The notes: a model not told the origin generated them from the letters alone. 45,969 bases of DNA from Pseudomonadota bacterium (GCA_026399755.1 JAPLQI010000034.1:1-45969), one strand, 5' to 3'; numbered from the stretch's first letter, positions 17,032-28,054 are shown. Numbers and translations: made by a program.

Positions 17032-18114
17032 TCAAGCAATCCGTTGATAGCGACTACCGGGCAGGGCGACAATGCAACCTTCAAGCTCCAAGGTCAACAG
17101 CATCGCGGATAGCCTGTCTGTCGTCAAGCCGCTGCGCTGTGACAATGTCTCAATATCCACAGGATCGAAGCCCATATTTTGTAAAAAAGGACTGCTTTTT
17201 GATGCACGTTGCTTGCTTGGTACTTGCACCGAAGTGGCCCAAGCTAGCTCGGATAAAACATCTTCAGCTGACTCGACTAACTTTGCGCCCTGCTTAATCA
17301 GCTGATGGCAGCCCCGAGCAAGCGGTGAATGAATCGACCCGGGGATCGCCAACACCTCTCTACCTATATCTGCGGCCTGTTTCGCCGTTATCAAGGAGCC
17401 ACTCCCAACAGTGGCCTCCACTACCAAGCATCCCAGCCCCAAAGCGGCGATCATTCGGTTGCGTCTTGGAAAATGATCGGCCTTGGGCGGGCTCCCTAAA
17501 GCCAACTCAGAAATAATTGTTCCTTGGGCTGCGACACGATGGGCTAATTCTCGATTACTGGCGGGATAAATGCGATCTAAACCCGTGCCCACCACCGCAA
17601 TCGTCGAGGCATTGCCCGCTAAGCCGCCACGATGAGCGGCGGCATCAATGCCTGCCGCCAAGCCACTTACGATAGTGAGGCCCGCTTCGCTAAAACATTG
17701 GGCAAATTGTTCAGCATTATCTAAGCCCATAGGGCTGGCACTGCGACTACCCACAATGGCGAGAGCCGGTGAGGCCAATAAATCTAAACGCCCCTTTACA
17801 TACAGCAGCGTTGGCGCATCGGGTAAATCTAATAAGCGAATGGGGTAGTTTGCATCGCCAAGGCATAGCAGCGTATTGCCTTCTTCTTGCTGCCAAGCCA
17901 AGGTTTGCTGAATGATCGTTTCGATGTCGCTAGGGTTGGCCTCCAACCAAGCGCGTAATACGGTAGGAGTCAGGATTTCGGCTAGCTCAGCCGATGAGGC
18001 ATCAAACACTGCTTCGGGCGTTCCAAAGCGGGTCAAGAGCGCAATTTGCTTTCTTGCCCCAACTTTAGTCACGGTGGTGAAGCGCAGCCAAAGCCGCACT
18101 TCATCCTCGCTCAT
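17032..18114 (-). CDS. dprA: DNA-processing protein DprA
   Basis: A 360-residue DprA/Smf protein, which loads RecA on incoming single-stranded DNA during natural transformation. An N-terminal SAM-like domain (about 1-75) is followed by the Rossmann-like core with ALAIVGSRSASPMG, TIVSGLAAGIDAAAHRGGL, VGTGLDRIYPASN and FPRRNRMIAALG. The C-terminal winged-helix domain is present (IETLSQRSGLTTDRLSAML). Start is ATG 18114, which overlaps the lysM-gene stop by one base (TGATG), so translation is coupled to the LysM gene; a TTG one codon upstream is possible. In relatives dprA is often followed by smg (DUF494) and topA; here smg is absent. Confidence 0.95.
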   Translation of the reverse strand: MSEDEVRLWLRFTTVTKVGARKQIALLTRFGTPEAVFDASSAELAEILTPTVLRAWLEANPSDIETIIQQTLAWQQEEGNTLLCLGDANYPIRLLDLPDAPTLLYVKGRLDLLASPALAIVGSRSASPMGLDNAEQFAQCFSEAGLTIVSGLAAGIDAAAHRGGLAGNASTIAVVGTGLDRIYPASNRELAHRVAAQGTIISELALGSPPKADHFPRRNRMIAALGLGCLVVEATVGSGSLITAKQAADIGREVLAIPGSIHSPLARGCHQLIKQGAKLVESAEDVLSELAWATSVQVPSKQRASKSSPFLQNMGFDPVDIETLSQRSGLTTDRLSAMLLTLELEGCIVALPGSRYQRIA

Positions 18115-19172
18115 CAAGGCGTTTTCACCTCGTCCCCCACGTTCACCGCTCGAGTACTATCGAGCACTAAGCCATAAGCAAACGCAGGAAAAACACGGTA
18201 AATAAATAAATTACCGTTTCTTTCTACCGGCGTGTAGCGATCAGGCTCGCTGCTGCTTTCTTTACGAATCAAGCGCCCAGCTTTGTAATTAAAAAACACG
18301 CTACCCACATCGATACCATGCTCCGAGCCACGATTAATCACCACCGTTGTTAATGGCCCCGCTTCTGCTACTCCACCGTAAGACGTCACAACCCGACCAC
18401 TCACAGGCTTTTCAGGTACATGCGGCACATAATTCACAAAAGGCGCTTCATTGGCACGAATCAGTCGGCTGCCAACCAGAATTTCTTCTTTGGAAGAGGT
18501 CAGGCGTAAAGTGGCGACATCACCCGTGACTTCTAATCGAGCATCGCCCAAATATTCAACCTGATGACCAATCACCCGTTTGCGCTCAGGGTCATCTGGG
18601 TCGATCAAGTCTTTACCATCACGGAAAACTTGCCAGTTGTCCCCTACATCACCTGTTACACCAACCGCATACACCTTGTCGCCACTGGCAAAAATCACAC
18701 GTTCATCTGGACCAGCGGCAATACGCGGCGCCGCCGCAAAAGTTTCGTTATCAATCACCAAGGGCTTATTCAGGAACGGTGAAATCGCCGACATGGGGAT
18801 GCTTGGCGTAGCGCCATCAGCTAAAGAAGTCGAACGAATACGTGGTGACATCTTGCCGGAAGCCGATGCAGAAGATGATGATTTTTCGTTCTTAAGCAAG
18901 CGCAGCCGCGGCACGCCGCTACTGTTATCTAATAAGACTACGTCCCCCGGATAAATCCAGTGCGGGTTTTTAATCTCCGTTTTATTCAACTGCCAAATCT
19001 CTGGCCAGCGCCATGGTTGCTTCAGAAAATGACCTGAAATTCCCCAAAGCGTATCGCCTTTTACCACCACATAACGATCAGGCGCGTTATCCTGCAAAGC
19101 AAGACTATCTGCAAATGCAGTGCCAGATAAAAGTACACCTGCCCAAAGTAGCGATATAATTGTTTTTCGCAT
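18114..19172 (-). CDS. LysM-domain protein, exported
   Basis: A 352-residue protein with a Sec signal peptide (about 1-21, ending TAFADS). A single LysM domain near residues 33-82 ([39 protein letters not shown]) indicates peptidoglycan binding in the periplasm. The remainder, about 270 residues, is conserved in betaproteobacterial homologues but has no catalytic motif I can recognise. It contains beta-rich segments such as [18 protein letters not shown]. It is first in the run with dprA, overlapping it by one base, and divergent from def across 147 bp. The pairing with dprA is common in Neisseriales and Burkholderiales; a functional link is unproven. Confidence 0.9.
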   Translation of the reverse strand: MRKTIISLLWAGVLLSGTAFADSLALQDNAPDRYVVVKGDTLWGISGHFLKQPWRWPEIWQLNKTEIKNPHWIYPGDVVLLDNSSGVPRLRLLKNEKSSSSASASGKMSPRIRSTSLADGATPSIPMSAISPFLNKPLVIDNETFAAAPRIAAGPDERVIFASGDKVYAVGVTGDVGDNWQVFRDGKDLIDPDDPERKRVIGHQVEYLGDARLEVTGDVATLRLTSSKEEILVGSRLIRANEAPFVNYVPHVPEKPVSGRVVTSYGGVAEAGPLTTVVINRGSEHGIDVGSVFFNYKAGRLIRKESSSEPDRYTPVERNGNLFIYRVFPAFAYGLVLDSTRAVNVGDEVKTP

Positions 19173-19319
19173 GATGGCGATTTCACTCCACCGAATAAGA
19201 TGCTAGCAAGTGCTTACATCCCTTTTTCGGAACATGTTTATTTTAACGTAAGCCCATTTTACAGCTTCAAGCAGATAAATTGCTCGAAGCAATCAACGCT
19301 CTTACTTACACAGACTACT

Positions 19320-19823
19320 ATGGCCATTCTAAATATTCTGCATTACCCCGATGACAAGCTTTACACCATTGCAAAGCCAGTTACGGTATTTGATGATCGC
19401 TTACAACAGTTTGTCCGCGACATGGGTGAAACCATGTACGCCGCTCCTGGGATTGGCTTAGCGGCAACGCAAGTCAATGTTCACCAGCGTGTTGTGGTTA
19501 TTGATATCTCTGAAGAGAAAAATAGCCTAATGGCACTGATTAATCCTGAAATCATTATGATGGACGGAAAAACCATGTGGGAAGAAGGCTGCCTTTCTGT
19601 GCCTGGTATCTACGAAGAAGTAGAACGTGCCGAGCGAGTAACAGTTCGAGCCTTTGACGCAACCGGCCAAGTCTTTGAATTAGCCGCTGAAGGCTTATTG
19701 GCTATTTGCATCCAGCATGAATTAGATCATCTCGATGGTAAAGTATTTGTAGAAAAGCTTTCTAAATTAAAGCAAAACCGCATTCTACAAAAACTAAAAA
19801 AGAATCAACGTAAAACCATGTAA
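19320..19823 (+). CDS. def: Peptide deformylase
   Basis: A 167-residue metal-dependent hydrolase that removes the N-formyl group from new proteins. All three family motifs are present: [17 protein letters not shown] (Cys ligand) and QHELDHLDG (His ligands and catalytic Glu). I choose ATG 19320, since [14 protein letters not shown] matches the conserved family start; the frame is open 40 codons further upstream, but that part is not conserved-looking. It is immediately followed by fmt (22 bp), the usual def-fmt unit. Confidence 0.97.
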   Translation: MAILNILHYPDDKLYTIAKPVTVFDDRLQQFVRDMGETMYAAPGIGLAATQVNVHQRVVVIDISEEKNSLMALINPEIIMMDGKTMWEEGCLSVPGIYEEVERAERVTVRAFDATGQVFELAAEGLLAICIQHELDHLDGKVFVEKLSKLKQNRILQKLKKNQRKTM

Positions 19824-19845
19824 TTCACCTTTGGCCTCTCGAAAA

Positions 19846-20769
19846 ATGAAAATTATCTTTGCCGGTACGCCGGATTTTGCTGCTTGTGCGCTGCAAGCGC
19901 TGATCGATGCGGGGCATGAAATTGCTTTGGTTCTCACCCAACCCGATCGCCCTGCTGGCCGAGGCATGAAGCTAAACGCATCTGCCGTGAAAATTTTGGC
20001 AGAAAAACATGGCATTAGTGTATATCAGCCAGAAAAGCTTAGAACAGCAGAGCAGCAAGCTCCGCTTGCCGCCATCGATGCAGACGTAATGATTGTTGCG
20101 GCTTACGGCCTGATTTTGCCGCAAGTTGTGCTTGATTTACCTAAGCTTGGTTGTCTGAATATTCACGGCTCGCTCTTGCCACGCTGGCGCGGCGCGGCTC
20201 CGATTCATCGGGCGATTTTGGCTGGTGACACCGCAACCGGCATCACCATTATGCAAATGGATGCAGGGCTGGATACGGGTGACATGCTGTCCATCCACCC
20301 TATGCCGATTGAGGCAAGGGATACGACCGCCAGCCTGCACGATAAGCTGGCAGCAGAAGGAGCCAGCGCCATTGTTGCCGCCTTGGTGGATTTGCCTAAG
20401 CTTCAGCAAACACGCCAAGTACAGCCAGAGCTTGGCGTCACGTATGCAGATAAGCTACGCCGAGAAGAATCGCAAATTGATTGGCAAAAATCAGCTATCG
20501 AGCTCGATCAAATGATTCGTGCTTTCAACCCATTCCCCTCAGCCCAAACGCTATTAAACGGGCAGGCGCTAAAAATTTGGCAAGCCAGCCCTAGCGAAGA
20601 AAATGGCCCTGCGGGGACGGTACTTGCCGCAGATAAGGATGGTTTGTTAGTTGCTTGTGGCAGCGGCTCCTTGCGAATTACTGAGCTGCAAAAAGCAGGT
20701 AGCAAGCGAGTGGCGATTGCTGCGTTCTTAGCAGGAAATGAGCTTGAGCTTGGGCTAAAGTTGGGTTAA
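19846..20769 (+). CDS. fmt: Methionyl-tRNA formyltransferase
   Basis: A 307-residue enzyme that formylates initiator Met-tRNA using 10-formyl-tetrahydrofolate. It begins MKIIFAGTPDFAACAL and contains the catalytic NIHGSLLPRWRGAAPIHRAI region, with the Asn-His pair and the Asp of MQMDAGLDTGDML. The C-terminal OB-like tRNA-binding domain runs from about residue 205. ATG 19846 is chosen over a TTG five codons upstream because it gives the conserved start. It lies 22 bp after def and 93 bp before htpX. Confidence 0.97.
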   Translation: MKIIFAGTPDFAACALQALIDAGHEIALVLTQPDRPAGRGMKLNASAVKILAEKHGISVYQPEKLRTAEQQAPLAAIDADVMIVAAYGLILPQVVLDLPKLGCLNIHGSLLPRWRGAAPIHRAILAGDTATGITIMQMDAGLDTGDMLSIHPMPIEARDTTASLHDKLAAEGASAIVAALVDLPKLQQTRQVQPELGVTYADKLRREESQIDWQKSAIELDQMIRAFNPFPSAQTLLNGQALKIWQASPSEENGPAGTVLAADKDGLLVACGSGSLRITELQKAGSKRVAIAAFLAGNELELGLKLG

Positions 20770-20862
20770 TCACCCATGGGTTTAATTACCACGGCATGAG
20801 AATTGAATTTTCTGAAAGCACAACGATCTGATCAGAATTAATCTGATTTTCGTAGGTACCCA

Positions 20863-21711
20863 ATGAATAACTGGCTAAAAACAAGCATTCTGATGGCAGG
20901 GATCATCGCCCTCTTTGCCATGATAGGTGGCATGCTCGGCGGCATGAGCGGCATGCTGCTGGCGCTGCTTTTAGGCGGCGGAATGAATGTCTGGGCGTAT
21001 TGGAATTCTGACAAAATGGTGTTGCGTATGTACAACGCTCATCAAGTTGACGCCCATAGCGCACCCGAGCTTTACGCCATGGTAGAAGAATTATCCAGAA
21101 ATGCCGGCCTACCCATGCCCAAAGTGTATGTCATCGACGAAGACCAGCCCAACGCCTTTGCCACCGGCCGCAACCCAGAAAATGCAGCGGTCGCCGCCAC
21201 CACCGGCATTATGCGCGTGCTTTCTTACCGCGAATTACGCGGCGTCATGGCGCACGAGCTGGCCCACGTTCAGCACCGTGACATTTTGCTTTCCACTATT
21301 TCGGCCACGATGGCCGGTGCGATTTCGGCGCTGGCTAACTTTGCAATGTTTTTTGGTGGTCGAGACGCAAATGGCCGCTCAATAAACCCCATTGTGAGCA
21401 TCATGCTGGCTATTTTGGCCCCGATTGCCGCATCGCTCATTCAAATGGCGATTTCTCGTGCTCGGGAATTTGAAGCAGATGCAGGCGGAGCACGTATTTC
21501 TGGCGATCCACTCGCTCTAGCCGACGCCTTGGAAAAAATCGAAGCTTACGCTCGTGGCATCCCGATGCACGCTGCTGACGCCCATCCAGAAACAGCACAA
21601 ATGATGATTATCAACCCGCTGATAGGCGGTGGATTATCCAATTTATTTCGTACTCACCCACAAACCACAGAGCGCGTGGCAAAACTACACGCCATTGCTC
21701 GTGGTCATTAA
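20863..21711 (+). CDS. htpX: Membrane metalloprotease HtpX
   Basis: A 282-residue zinc protease of the inner membrane (family M48B) that degrades damaged membrane proteins. Two N-terminal membrane segments lie at about 7-24 and 28-46. The zinc site is HELAH (His131, Glu132, His135), with the third ligand probably Glu204 in REFEADAGG. Two more hydrophobic segments lie between them (about 146-165 and 178-197). The length fits the family (280-295). The ATG at 20863 follows GTAGGTACCCA. It stands between fmt and rsmB, nine bases before the latter. Confidence 0.96.
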   Translation: MNNWLKTSILMAGIIALFAMIGGMLGGMSGMLLALLLGGGMNVWAYWNSDKMVLRMYNAHQVDAHSAPELYAMVEELSRNAGLPMPKVYVIDEDQPNAFATGRNPENAAVAATTGIMRVLSYRELRGVMAHELAHVQHRDILLSTISATMAGAISALANFAMFFGGRDANGRSINPIVSIMLAILAPIAASLIQMAISRAREFEADAGGARISGDPLALADALEKIEAYARGIPMHAADAHPETAQMMIINPLIGGGLSNLFRTHPQTTERVAKLHAIARGH

Positions 21712-21720
21712 GAGACTATT

Positions 21721-22995
21721 TTGTTAGCTACCCAAAAATTTGCCAGCCGTGTTGTTGCCAGCGTACTCGCCGGTAAAAATCTAAACGAAGCCCTTAATCT
21801 AGTTTGGCGGGAAGACTCTAGCCTCTTGCCGCGCCAAAAAGGGGCGATTCAAGATGTCAGCTATGGCACTTTGCGCCAGCTGGGCTTAATCGAAAGCATC
21901 CTCAAGCAACTATTACAAAAGCCTTTGCACGAGCCAGAACTCAAAGCACTACTGCTAGTGGCAATCTATCAGTTGCAATTTAGCCGCTCAGCGCCACACG
22001 CCATTGTGGATCATGCCGTCACCGTAGCGATGCAAACGGGTGCTGGCCACGGCAAGGGCTTGGTCAACGGCGTACTGCGTAATTTTCTGCGCCAAAAAGA
22101 CGATCTTTTCAAAATGGCGCAAAACAGCGAATACGGCCAATACTCGCACCCTGCTTGGTGGATTTCGGCCATGCGCAAAACCTACCCTAAGCAATGGCGC
22201 AATATCTTGCTGGCCAATAATCAGCATCCTCCGATGACGCTCAGGGTGAATCTGAATAAAACCACGGCCAATGACTATATTGCGCTGCTGGCTCTTGACG
22301 AAATCGTCGCTAGCTCTAGCGATGGCTTATCGATTCAGCTGCAAAACCCGATGGGTGTTGATCGTTTACCACACTTTTTTGATGGCTGGGTTTCAGTACA
22401 AGATTTGGGCGCGCAATATGCTGCCCGCTTATTAGATGTGCAAGATGGTCAGCGCGTACTCGATGCCTGTGCAGCGCCTGGCGGCAAAAGCGGCCATATA
22501 TTAGAGCTTGCTAAAGTCGATTTAACCGCCGTTGATAACGATGGTCTCCGCCTCAAACGCGTGCAAGAAAATATCGACCGACTCAATCAAAACGCCACCT
22601 TACTGCAAGGTGATGCCAGCCAGCCAGCGGCATGGTGGGATGGGCAACAGTTTGATCGCATCTTGGCTGACGTGCCTTGCTCAGCTACCGGCGTGGTGCG
22701 CCGTCACCCCGATATTAAATGGCTACGCCGCTCGGACGACTTTACTGGCTTTGCGCGTCAACAAGCGCAAATGCTCGATGCACTCTGGCCCCTCGTAGCG
22801 CCAGGCGGTAAACTCCTGTACGCTACCTGCTCTGTTTTTGCGGCGGAAAATACCGAGGCAGCGAGCGCATTTGCAGCTCGTCATGCCAACGCAGAACGGC
22901 TACCTTTACCCGATTTTATTCCCGCAGATGGTCAACTTCTGCCGACACCGGAACATGATGGTTTTTTCTACGCCCTTTTTGCAAAATCGGCTTAA
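21721..22995 (+). CDS. rsmB: 16S rRNA (cytosine-967-C5)-methyltransferase RsmB
   Basis: A 424-residue RNA m5C methyltransferase. An N-terminal NusB-like RNA-binding domain (about 5-135) is followed by the Rossmann methyltransferase domain. SAM-binding motif I is LDACAAPGGKSGHIL, the motif IV cysteine is in ADVPCSATGVVRRHPDIKW, and the catalytic cysteine is in LLYATCSVFAAEN. The start is TTG 21721, giving LLATQKFASRVV with AAGAG upstream; no ATG lies nearby in frame. It is tightly placed after htpX and is followed 24 bp later by the DUF4390 gene. Confidence 0.96.
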   Translation: MLATQKFASRVVASVLAGKNLNEALNLVWREDSSLLPRQKGAIQDVSYGTLRQLGLIESILKQLLQKPLHEPELKALLLVAIYQLQFSRSAPHAIVDHAVTVAMQTGAGHGKGLVNGVLRNFLRQKDDLFKMAQNSEYGQYSHPAWWISAMRKTYPKQWRNILLANNQHPPMTLRVNLNKTTANDYIALLALDEIVASSSDGLSIQLQNPMGVDRLPHFFDGWVSVQDLGAQYAARLLDVQDGQRVLDACAAPGGKSGHILELAKVDLTAVDNDGLRLKRVQENIDRLNQNATLLQGDASQPAAWWDGQQFDRILADVPCSATGVVRRHPDIKWLRRSDDFTGFARQQAQMLDALWPLVAPGGKLLYATCSVFAAENTEAASAFAARHANAERLPLPDFIPADGQLLPTPEHDGFFYALFAKSA

Positions 22996-23019
22996 TTGCC
23001 CTTTATTGCGATTTAAATC

Positions 23020-23652
23020 ATGCTGAAATCCGGCATGCTAAATAGCCATGCGCAAAGCCAGCCTCGTCTTATTAAGCTGGCTTTGTTTTGCATGGCTTGG
23101 CTACTTTGCGCTGCCGTGTGGGGCGATGCGGGGGACATCAAAGCGCAAAAAGCCGAAGCAAGCTTTGGTGACAATCGCATCGAGATTGCTGCGCGCTTTG
23201 ATGTAGTCCTTTCTAATGACTTGCAAGAAGCGCTTAAAAATGGGCTCTCCTTAACATTTGTGTACGAGTTTCAGCTGACTCGGCCACGGATTTACTCTTG
23301 GTATAAGCAGCTATCGGATGGCTTTGGCCCCAACTCGATGCTCAGCTATCAATTGTCTTATCACGCGCTGACTAGGCAATATCGATTACATATAGGTAGC
23401 TTTTATCGCAGCTTTCAAAGCATCAATGAAGCACTAGCTGCGCTGGGTATTGTGCGTAATTGGGGGGTACTCAATGACAGCAATATCGCTCGTGATCACA
23501 ATAGTGATTTTGCGGGCAAAGTACGCCTAAAGCTTGATCGCTCACGCCTGCCTAAAACTTATCAACTAACGGCTTTTGGCCATGATGAATGGCAATTAGA
23601 ATCGCCGTGGATCGATCTGGCCAAAGCAAAATCTGAAGACGCCAATGAGTAA
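23020..23652 (+). CDS. DUF4390 exported protein preceding ntrY
   Basis: A 210-residue protein with an N-terminal hydrophobic segment (about 20-35, [12 protein letters not shown]) followed by a probable signal cleavage site, so it is likely periplasmic. The body matches the DUF4390 pattern that precedes ntrY in betaproteobacteria, for example [35 protein letters not shown] and WIDLAKAK. Its function is unknown. It overlaps the ntrY start by 8 bp, implying coupled translation and a possible role in NtrY sensing. ATG 23020 is used; MLNSHAQSQ six codons in is an alternative. Confidence 0.88.
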   Translation: MLKSGMLNSHAQSQPRLIKLALFCMAWLLCAAVWGDAGDIKAQKAEASFGDNRIEIAARFDVVLSNDLQEALKNGLSLTFVYEFQLTRPRIYSWYKQLSDGFGPNSMLSYQLSYHALTRQYRLHIGSFYRSFQSINEALAALGIVRNWGVLNDSNIARDHNSDFAGKVRLKLDRSRLPKTYQLTAFGHDEWQLESPWIDLAKAKSEDANE

Positions 23653-25783
23653 GCCCAAGCTCTTACTCATCGCTTCATTGGGTGCCATTCTTATTTTTTT
23701 ACTGGCCATGGCCAGTGGCAATACATCCGCTTTTGCTGAATATTACGGCTTACTGCTAATCCTTAATTCATTACTCCTTGCTGGCCTACTGTTTTTGGTG
23801 AGCTTTCGGCTGATTAAGTTAGTTAAGAAAGTGCGTGCCAAGGTGTTTGGCTCACGGCTGACACTGAGAATGGTACTGATGTTTGCCTTAGTTGCCGTTT
23901 TACCCGGCACGCTGGTTTACACCCTCTCGGTGCAGTTTTTAAATCGCAGTATTGAAAACTGGTTTGATGTTCGCGTCGATCACGCCTTAGATCGTGGTTT
24001 AAACCTCGGGCATAACGCCATTGATTATCAGCTGAATGATTTATCGCGAAAAGCCAGCGTGATTGCGCTCGATATTAGCGATGACACAAGCGCAGGCATG
24101 TTGCTCAGACTAAGCCGCTTGCGCGAGCAAACAGGCGTGCAAGAGCTGTCCTTATTTAGTGAAACTGGCCAAACTGTCGCCCATATTGGCGGTGAAAACG
24201 CGAGTCTTTTCCCTGTTCAGCCCGATCGCAGCCAATTACGCCAAGCACTGCAAAGCCCATTTAAAATTATCGAGCCGCTAAATGATCAGGGGCTCACCAT
24301 GCGCGTACTAGTGGCGGTGCGTGCCAGCAATTTTGGGGATAAAACGCGTCTATTACAGCTGGTGCAACCCGTACCCAAACAGCTTGCTGCCGACGCCGAG
24401 CTAGTCGAAAAAGTACGTAGTGATTACAAGCAACTTTCGCAATCAAGGCGCGGGCTTAAGCTGATTTATAGCCTGACGCTCACCCTTGCACTGTTAATGG
24501 CGCTGCTGGCGGCTCTCGCCCTAGCGATTTACCTCTCCGATAAGCTTGCCGCCCCCCTCTCTGTGCTGGCAGAAGGCACGCGTGCTGTGGCAGCTGGCGA
24601 CTACTCACAAATGCAGCCCGTGATTAGCCGCGACGAGCTGGGGATACTCACGCATTCGTTTAATCGTATGACTAGGCAGCTATCTGAAGCGCGCAGCACG
24701 CTAGAAATGCACCAAGCCGAGCAGGCCGCAGGACGAGCGCACCTAGGGGCCATTTTAGGCTCGCTGTCTGCGGGCGTTTTATCGTTTGATGACGCATGGC
24801 GGCTACGTTCATCCAACCAAAGTGCCCTGCGTATTTTAGGAATTGACCCGGAAAGACTCGGTGAAGAGCCGCTTTCTAACTGGTATTTATACTATCCAGC
24901 ACTTACAGCATTTTGTACTCAGATCGCAGATAGATTACTATCTGAGCAAGACCATTGGCAGCATCAGTTAGAACTTGCTAATACTCAACGTGTTTTGCAT
25001 GTTCGTGGCACACGTTTGCTTGATCAACAAGATGATACGCACACCGGCTTTGTGGTGGTGTTTGATGATGTGACTGATTTGCTTTCGGCGCAAAGGGATG
25101 CTGCGTGGGGTGAAGTGGCAAGGCGTTTAGCGCATGAAATTAAAAATCCGCTCACGCCGATTCAACTCGCTGCAGAGCGCATGGAGCATAAGCTGGCAGC
25201 TAAGCTAGACCCTGCCAGTGCAGAGTTGTTATCTAGAAATACCCAAACCATTGTGCGGCAAGTGGGCGCGCTTAAGGATATGGTAGATGCTTTTCGAGAT
25301 TATGCGCGTCAACCTAGCGGTAAGAAAAAACCGCTGGATATACAGCTCTTACTCACTGAAATTTTAGTGCTATATGAAGCCTCACCCCTCATTTTAAATA
25401 CGATGAGTAATGAGCCTTTAATCGTGCTTGGCGATGCCACCCAGCTACGTCAAGTGATTCATAACCTCTTGCAAAATGCTCAAGACGCCATTACAGGGCA
25501 AGAGAATTCCGAAAGTCCCAAGCGGATTTGCCTTAAGATGGAAAAAAATGAGCGCTACGCAAGCCTAACCGTTACAGATAGTGGCAGTGGATTTCCAAAT
25601 GAACTCTTATCACGGGTTTTTGAGCCTTATGTCACAACCAAGATAAAGGGAACAGGCTTAGGTTTAGCCATCGTAAAAAAAATAATCGAAGAACATCAGG
25701 GCCGAATACAGGCCGGCAACAGGGATGAAGGTGGCGCTTGGGTAAGAATCGAGCTGCCCCTCGCGGAGGAAGCAATTGGCTAG
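23645..25783 (+). CDS. ntrY: Sensor histidine kinase NtrY
   Basis: A 712-residue membrane kinase of the NtrY family. Membrane segments lie at about 7-22, 33-53, 75-95 and 278-298, bracketing a periplasmic sensor region of about 180 residues. HAMP (about 299-350), PAS (about 365-480), HisKA with the phospho-acceptor His497 in [16 protein letters not shown], and HATPase follow. The HATPase boxes are [23 protein letters not shown] and [13 protein letters not shown]. In other bacteria NtrYX acts in nitrogen metabolism, redox control and envelope or respiratory regulation. It overlaps the DUF4390 gene by 8 bp and ntrX by 8 bp. All catalytic motifs look intact. Confidence 0.95.
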   Translation: MSKPKLLLIASLGAILIFLLAMASGNTSAFAEYYGLLLILNSLLLAGLLFLVSFRLIKLVKKVRAKVFGSRLTLRMVLMFALVAVLPGTLVYTLSVQFLNRSIENWFDVRVDHALDRGLNLGHNAIDYQLNDLSRKASVIALDISDDTSAGMLLRLSRLREQTGVQELSLFSETGQTVAHIGGENASLFPVQPDRSQLRQALQSPFKIIEPLNDQGLTMRVLVAVRASNFGDKTRLLQLVQPVPKQLAADAELVEKVRSDYKQLSQSRRGLKLIYSLTLTLALLMALLAALALAIYLSDKLAAPLSVLAEGTRAVAAGDYSQMQPVISRDELGILTHSFNRMTRQLSEARSTLEMHQAEQAAGRAHLGAILGSLSAGVLSFDDAWRLRSSNQSALRILGIDPERLGEEPLSNWYLYYPALTAFCTQIADRLLSEQDHWQHQLELANTQRVLHVRGTRLLDQQDDTHTGFVVVFDDVTDLLSAQRDAAWGEVARRLAHEIKNPLTPIQLAAERMEHKLAAKLDPASAELLSRNTQTIVRQVGALKDMVDAFRDYARQPSGKKKPLDIQLLLTEILVLYEASPLILNTMSNEPLIVLGDATQLRQVIHNLLQNAQDAITGQENSESPKRICLKMEKNERYASLTVTDSGSGFPNELLSRVFEPYVTTKIKGTGLGLAIVKKIIEEHQGRIQAGNRDEGGAWVRIELPLAEEAIG

Positions 25784-27077
25784 TCAGGATATTTTGATCG
25801 TCGACGACGAAGTCGGCATTCGTGAATTATTGTCAGAAATTCTGCAAGATGAAGGCTATGGCATTGTGCTGGCCGAAAATGCAGAGGCTGCCCGTAAAAT
25901 CAGAAATCAATCTCAGCCACGTTTGGTGCTGCTCGATATCTGGATGCCAGATACCGACGGAATTACGCTGCTTAAAGAATGGTCGCGCAATGGTCAGCTA
26001 ACCATGCCTGTCGTGATGATGTCGGGCCACGCAACTATTGATACCGCAGTGGAAGCCACACGTATAGGCGCGCTTGATTTCCTCGAAAAACCAATCGGTT
26101 TGCAAAAACTATTGGCCACAGTAAAACGAGCGCTATCCCTACCCAGCGAAACAGCGACACGCACGCCCACCTTAGAGCGCTTAGGCTCTGGGCTGGCGAT
26201 TCAAGAATTACAATCCACCTTAAGCCCCTTACGTGGCCGACCAGGCCCTGTTTTGTTGCTGGGCTTACCAGGTGTTGGCTTTGAGCAATGTGCCCGCTTC
26301 CTGAACCAAGGAAATGCGCCCTTTGTTTCACCGCCCTCCAACGAAGATTTAGCTCAAGCACCGCAAGAATTACTCAATAAAGCCACCGGTGGGATTTTAT
26401 TCCTGCGTGATTTAGCTTGGTTAGATCGCCGTGCTCAGCTGGGCTTAAAGAGCATTCTGCCTAAGCTAGAAAAACAACGCGTGCGCCTAGTTTGCGCTTC
26501 AAGCAAGCCGTTGAGCGTCTTAGCTAGCCAGCTAGAGCCTGAGCTACTCAATTTTATTTCTCAGCTCAGCATTGCCATTCCTTCTTTGGCCGAGCATCGC
26601 GAAGATATCCCTGTATTGGCCGAAAAATTATTGGCCGATGCGATTAGCGTGCATAAATTAGGCCCGCGCTATTTCAGCCCCTTGGCCTTGCAGCTATTAG
26701 CCAGACAAGCATGGGCAGGTAATTTAGACGAATTAGCCAATGTGGTGAAAAGCGTTGCCATTACTAGCCGAGATGGTGAAATAGACAGCGCTCCCTTGGC
26801 TCGGTTGCTCTCGCAATTTGCGCCCAATGGCAGCCTAAGTACCGAAAGCCATAGCCAGCACGCCACAGGTCTGCCCAATATTGATCTGAGCCTGCCCTTA
26901 CGTGAAGCACGCGATCAATTTGAAAAACTGTATATCGAGCGGCAGATCGATCTATCCAACGGCAATATGAGCCGTGTTGCAGAAAAGGTAGGTTTAGAGC
27001 GCACCCACCTTTACCGCAAGCTCAAACAACTCGGTATCGCCGTACCCAAAAAACAGCGAAGCACCGAGGAAGAGTAA
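25776..27077 (+). CDS. ntrX: Response regulator NtrX with degenerate AAA+ domain
   Basis: A 433-residue regulator. The receiver domain (1-120) is intact: Asp9/Asp10 region LIVDDEVG, phospho-acceptor Asp54 in [12 protein letters not shown], Ser in MMSGHATI and Lys in FLEKPIG. The central AAA+ region keeps the family outline ([38 protein letters not shown]). It has lost the Walker A P-loop ([11 protein letters not shown] in its place), the acidic Walker B pair (FLRDL for FLDEI), the GAFTGA loop and the sensor region around YRL. A Fis-type helix-turn-helix closes it ([20 protein letters not shown]). It should therefore bind DNA without activating sigma-54. Start is TTG 25776 with GGAGGAA upstream; it overlaps ntrY by 8 bp and the TPR gene by one base. 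Confidence 0.93.
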   Translation: MASQDILIVDDEVGIRELLSEILQDEGYGIVLAENAEAARKIRNQSQPRLVLLDIWMPDTDGITLLKEWSRNGQLTMPVVMMSGHATIDTAVEATRIGALDFLEKPIGLQKLLATVKRALSLPSETATRTPTLERLGSGLAIQELQSTLSPLRGRPGPVLLLGLPGVGFEQCARFLNQGNAPFVSPPSNEDLAQAPQELLNKATGGILFLRDLAWLDRRAQLGLKSILPKLEKQRVRLVCASSKPLSVLASQLEPELLNFISQLSIAIPSLAEHREDIPVLAEKLLADAISVHKLGPRYFSPLALQLLARQAWAGNLDELANVVKSVAITSRDGEIDSAPLARLLSQFAPNGSLSTESHSQHATGLPNIDLSLPLREARDQFEKLYIERQIDLSNGNMSRVAEKVGLERTHLYRKLKQLGIAVPKKQRSTEEE

Positions 27078-28054
27078 TGCAAGCTAGGCCTAACGCCCTC
27101 CCCTGTGATATAGACCGCATGATTGCGAGCGCAGATGAAATCCTCCAGTTGCAGCCCAATGAGGGGCTGCAACTGGCTAGGCATGCGCATACTCAAGCGC
27201 AAATAATCGGCTATCTTCATGGGGAAATTCAGGCGGGCCTGGCCCAAGGTAGGGCTCAGCTCCTCCTTGGGCAGCAAGCGGCGGCACTGCTTACCCTTCA
27301 GCAAGCTTTAGCCATGGCAGAGCCAAAATCCTTAGCCCATGTTAATTTGCTAGAGCAAATCGCTCGCTGCCACTTAGATCTTGGTGACACCCTGCAAGCA
27401 GCCCATATTTGGGAGCAATGCGCCCAAACCTCACTGGATAATGAGCATTTCATGCCCTTTATCCATGCGCAAATTGGTTTGGGGCAAGTGCATTTTGGTT
27501 TTGAGGAATATGAAGACGCGCTGAAATACCATTACCGAGCCTTTGACTATCTTTACACCAGCACCGATGCGGCACTTCGCTGCAGGGTGTATCTCAATAT
27601 TGTGATGGATTTATATAGCTTAAGACGCTTTAACGATGCAGAAACCATGCTGCAAAGAGCTCGTGATTTATCACTAACGATGCGTAGCTTAGATAATGAA
27701 ACTGAGGTCTATCGCATCACGGGCTTACTTTTTCTGGCTAAAAACAAGATCGAAGACGCCAGAATGCACTTTGCGACCGCATTAAAAATTTGTCTTTTAC
27801 AAGAAAACCCTTGGCACCAAGCCATGAGCGCACTGGGCTTAGGGCTCTGCGATCTTGCCGATGAGAATTGGGATAAAGCACAGGCTCAATTAAATGAAGC
27901 CCATACCTTAGCAACACAATTACAAAATCCGCATTTGCTCTACAAAACCCATTACGCCCTATGCATAGCCAGTGAGGGTAAAAAAGAATACGCCGCAGCT
28001 AAAATCCACGAACTTGCTTATTCTCAGCAAAAAAAACACCTACAACGTCCATAG
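27077..28054 (+). CDS. Tetratricopeptide-repeat protein
   Basis: A 325-residue cytoplasmic protein made of helical TPR-like repeats with no signal peptide. Examples are AQIGLGQVHFGFEEYEDALK, YHYRAFDYLY, VYLNIVMDLYSLRRFNDAET and LGLGLCDLADENWDKAQAQ. Such MalT-type repeats mediate protein contacts. It ends HELAYSQQKKHLQ, a place where longer relatives often continue into a coiled coil and an output domain such as GGDEF, so this may be a sensor part without its output (inference). Its ATG overlaps the ntrX stop (TAATG), so it belongs to the ntrYX unit. Function is unknown. A 91-bp gap separates it from trkA. Confidence 0.8.
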   Translation: MQARPNALPCDIDRMIASADEILQLQPNEGLQLARHAHTQAQIIGYLHGEIQAGLAQGRAQLLLGQQAAALLTLQQALAMAEPKSLAHVNLLEQIARCHLDLGDTLQAAHIWEQCAQTSLDNEHFMPFIHAQIGLGQVHFGFEEYEDALKYHYRAFDYLYTSTDAALRCRVYLNIVMDLYSLRRFNDAETMLQRARDLSLTMRSLDNETEVYRITGLLFLAKNKIEDARMHFATALKICLLQENPWHQAMSALGLGLCDLADENWDKAQAQLNEAHTLATQLQNPHLLYKTHYALCIASEGKKEYAAAKIHELAYSQQKKHLQRP

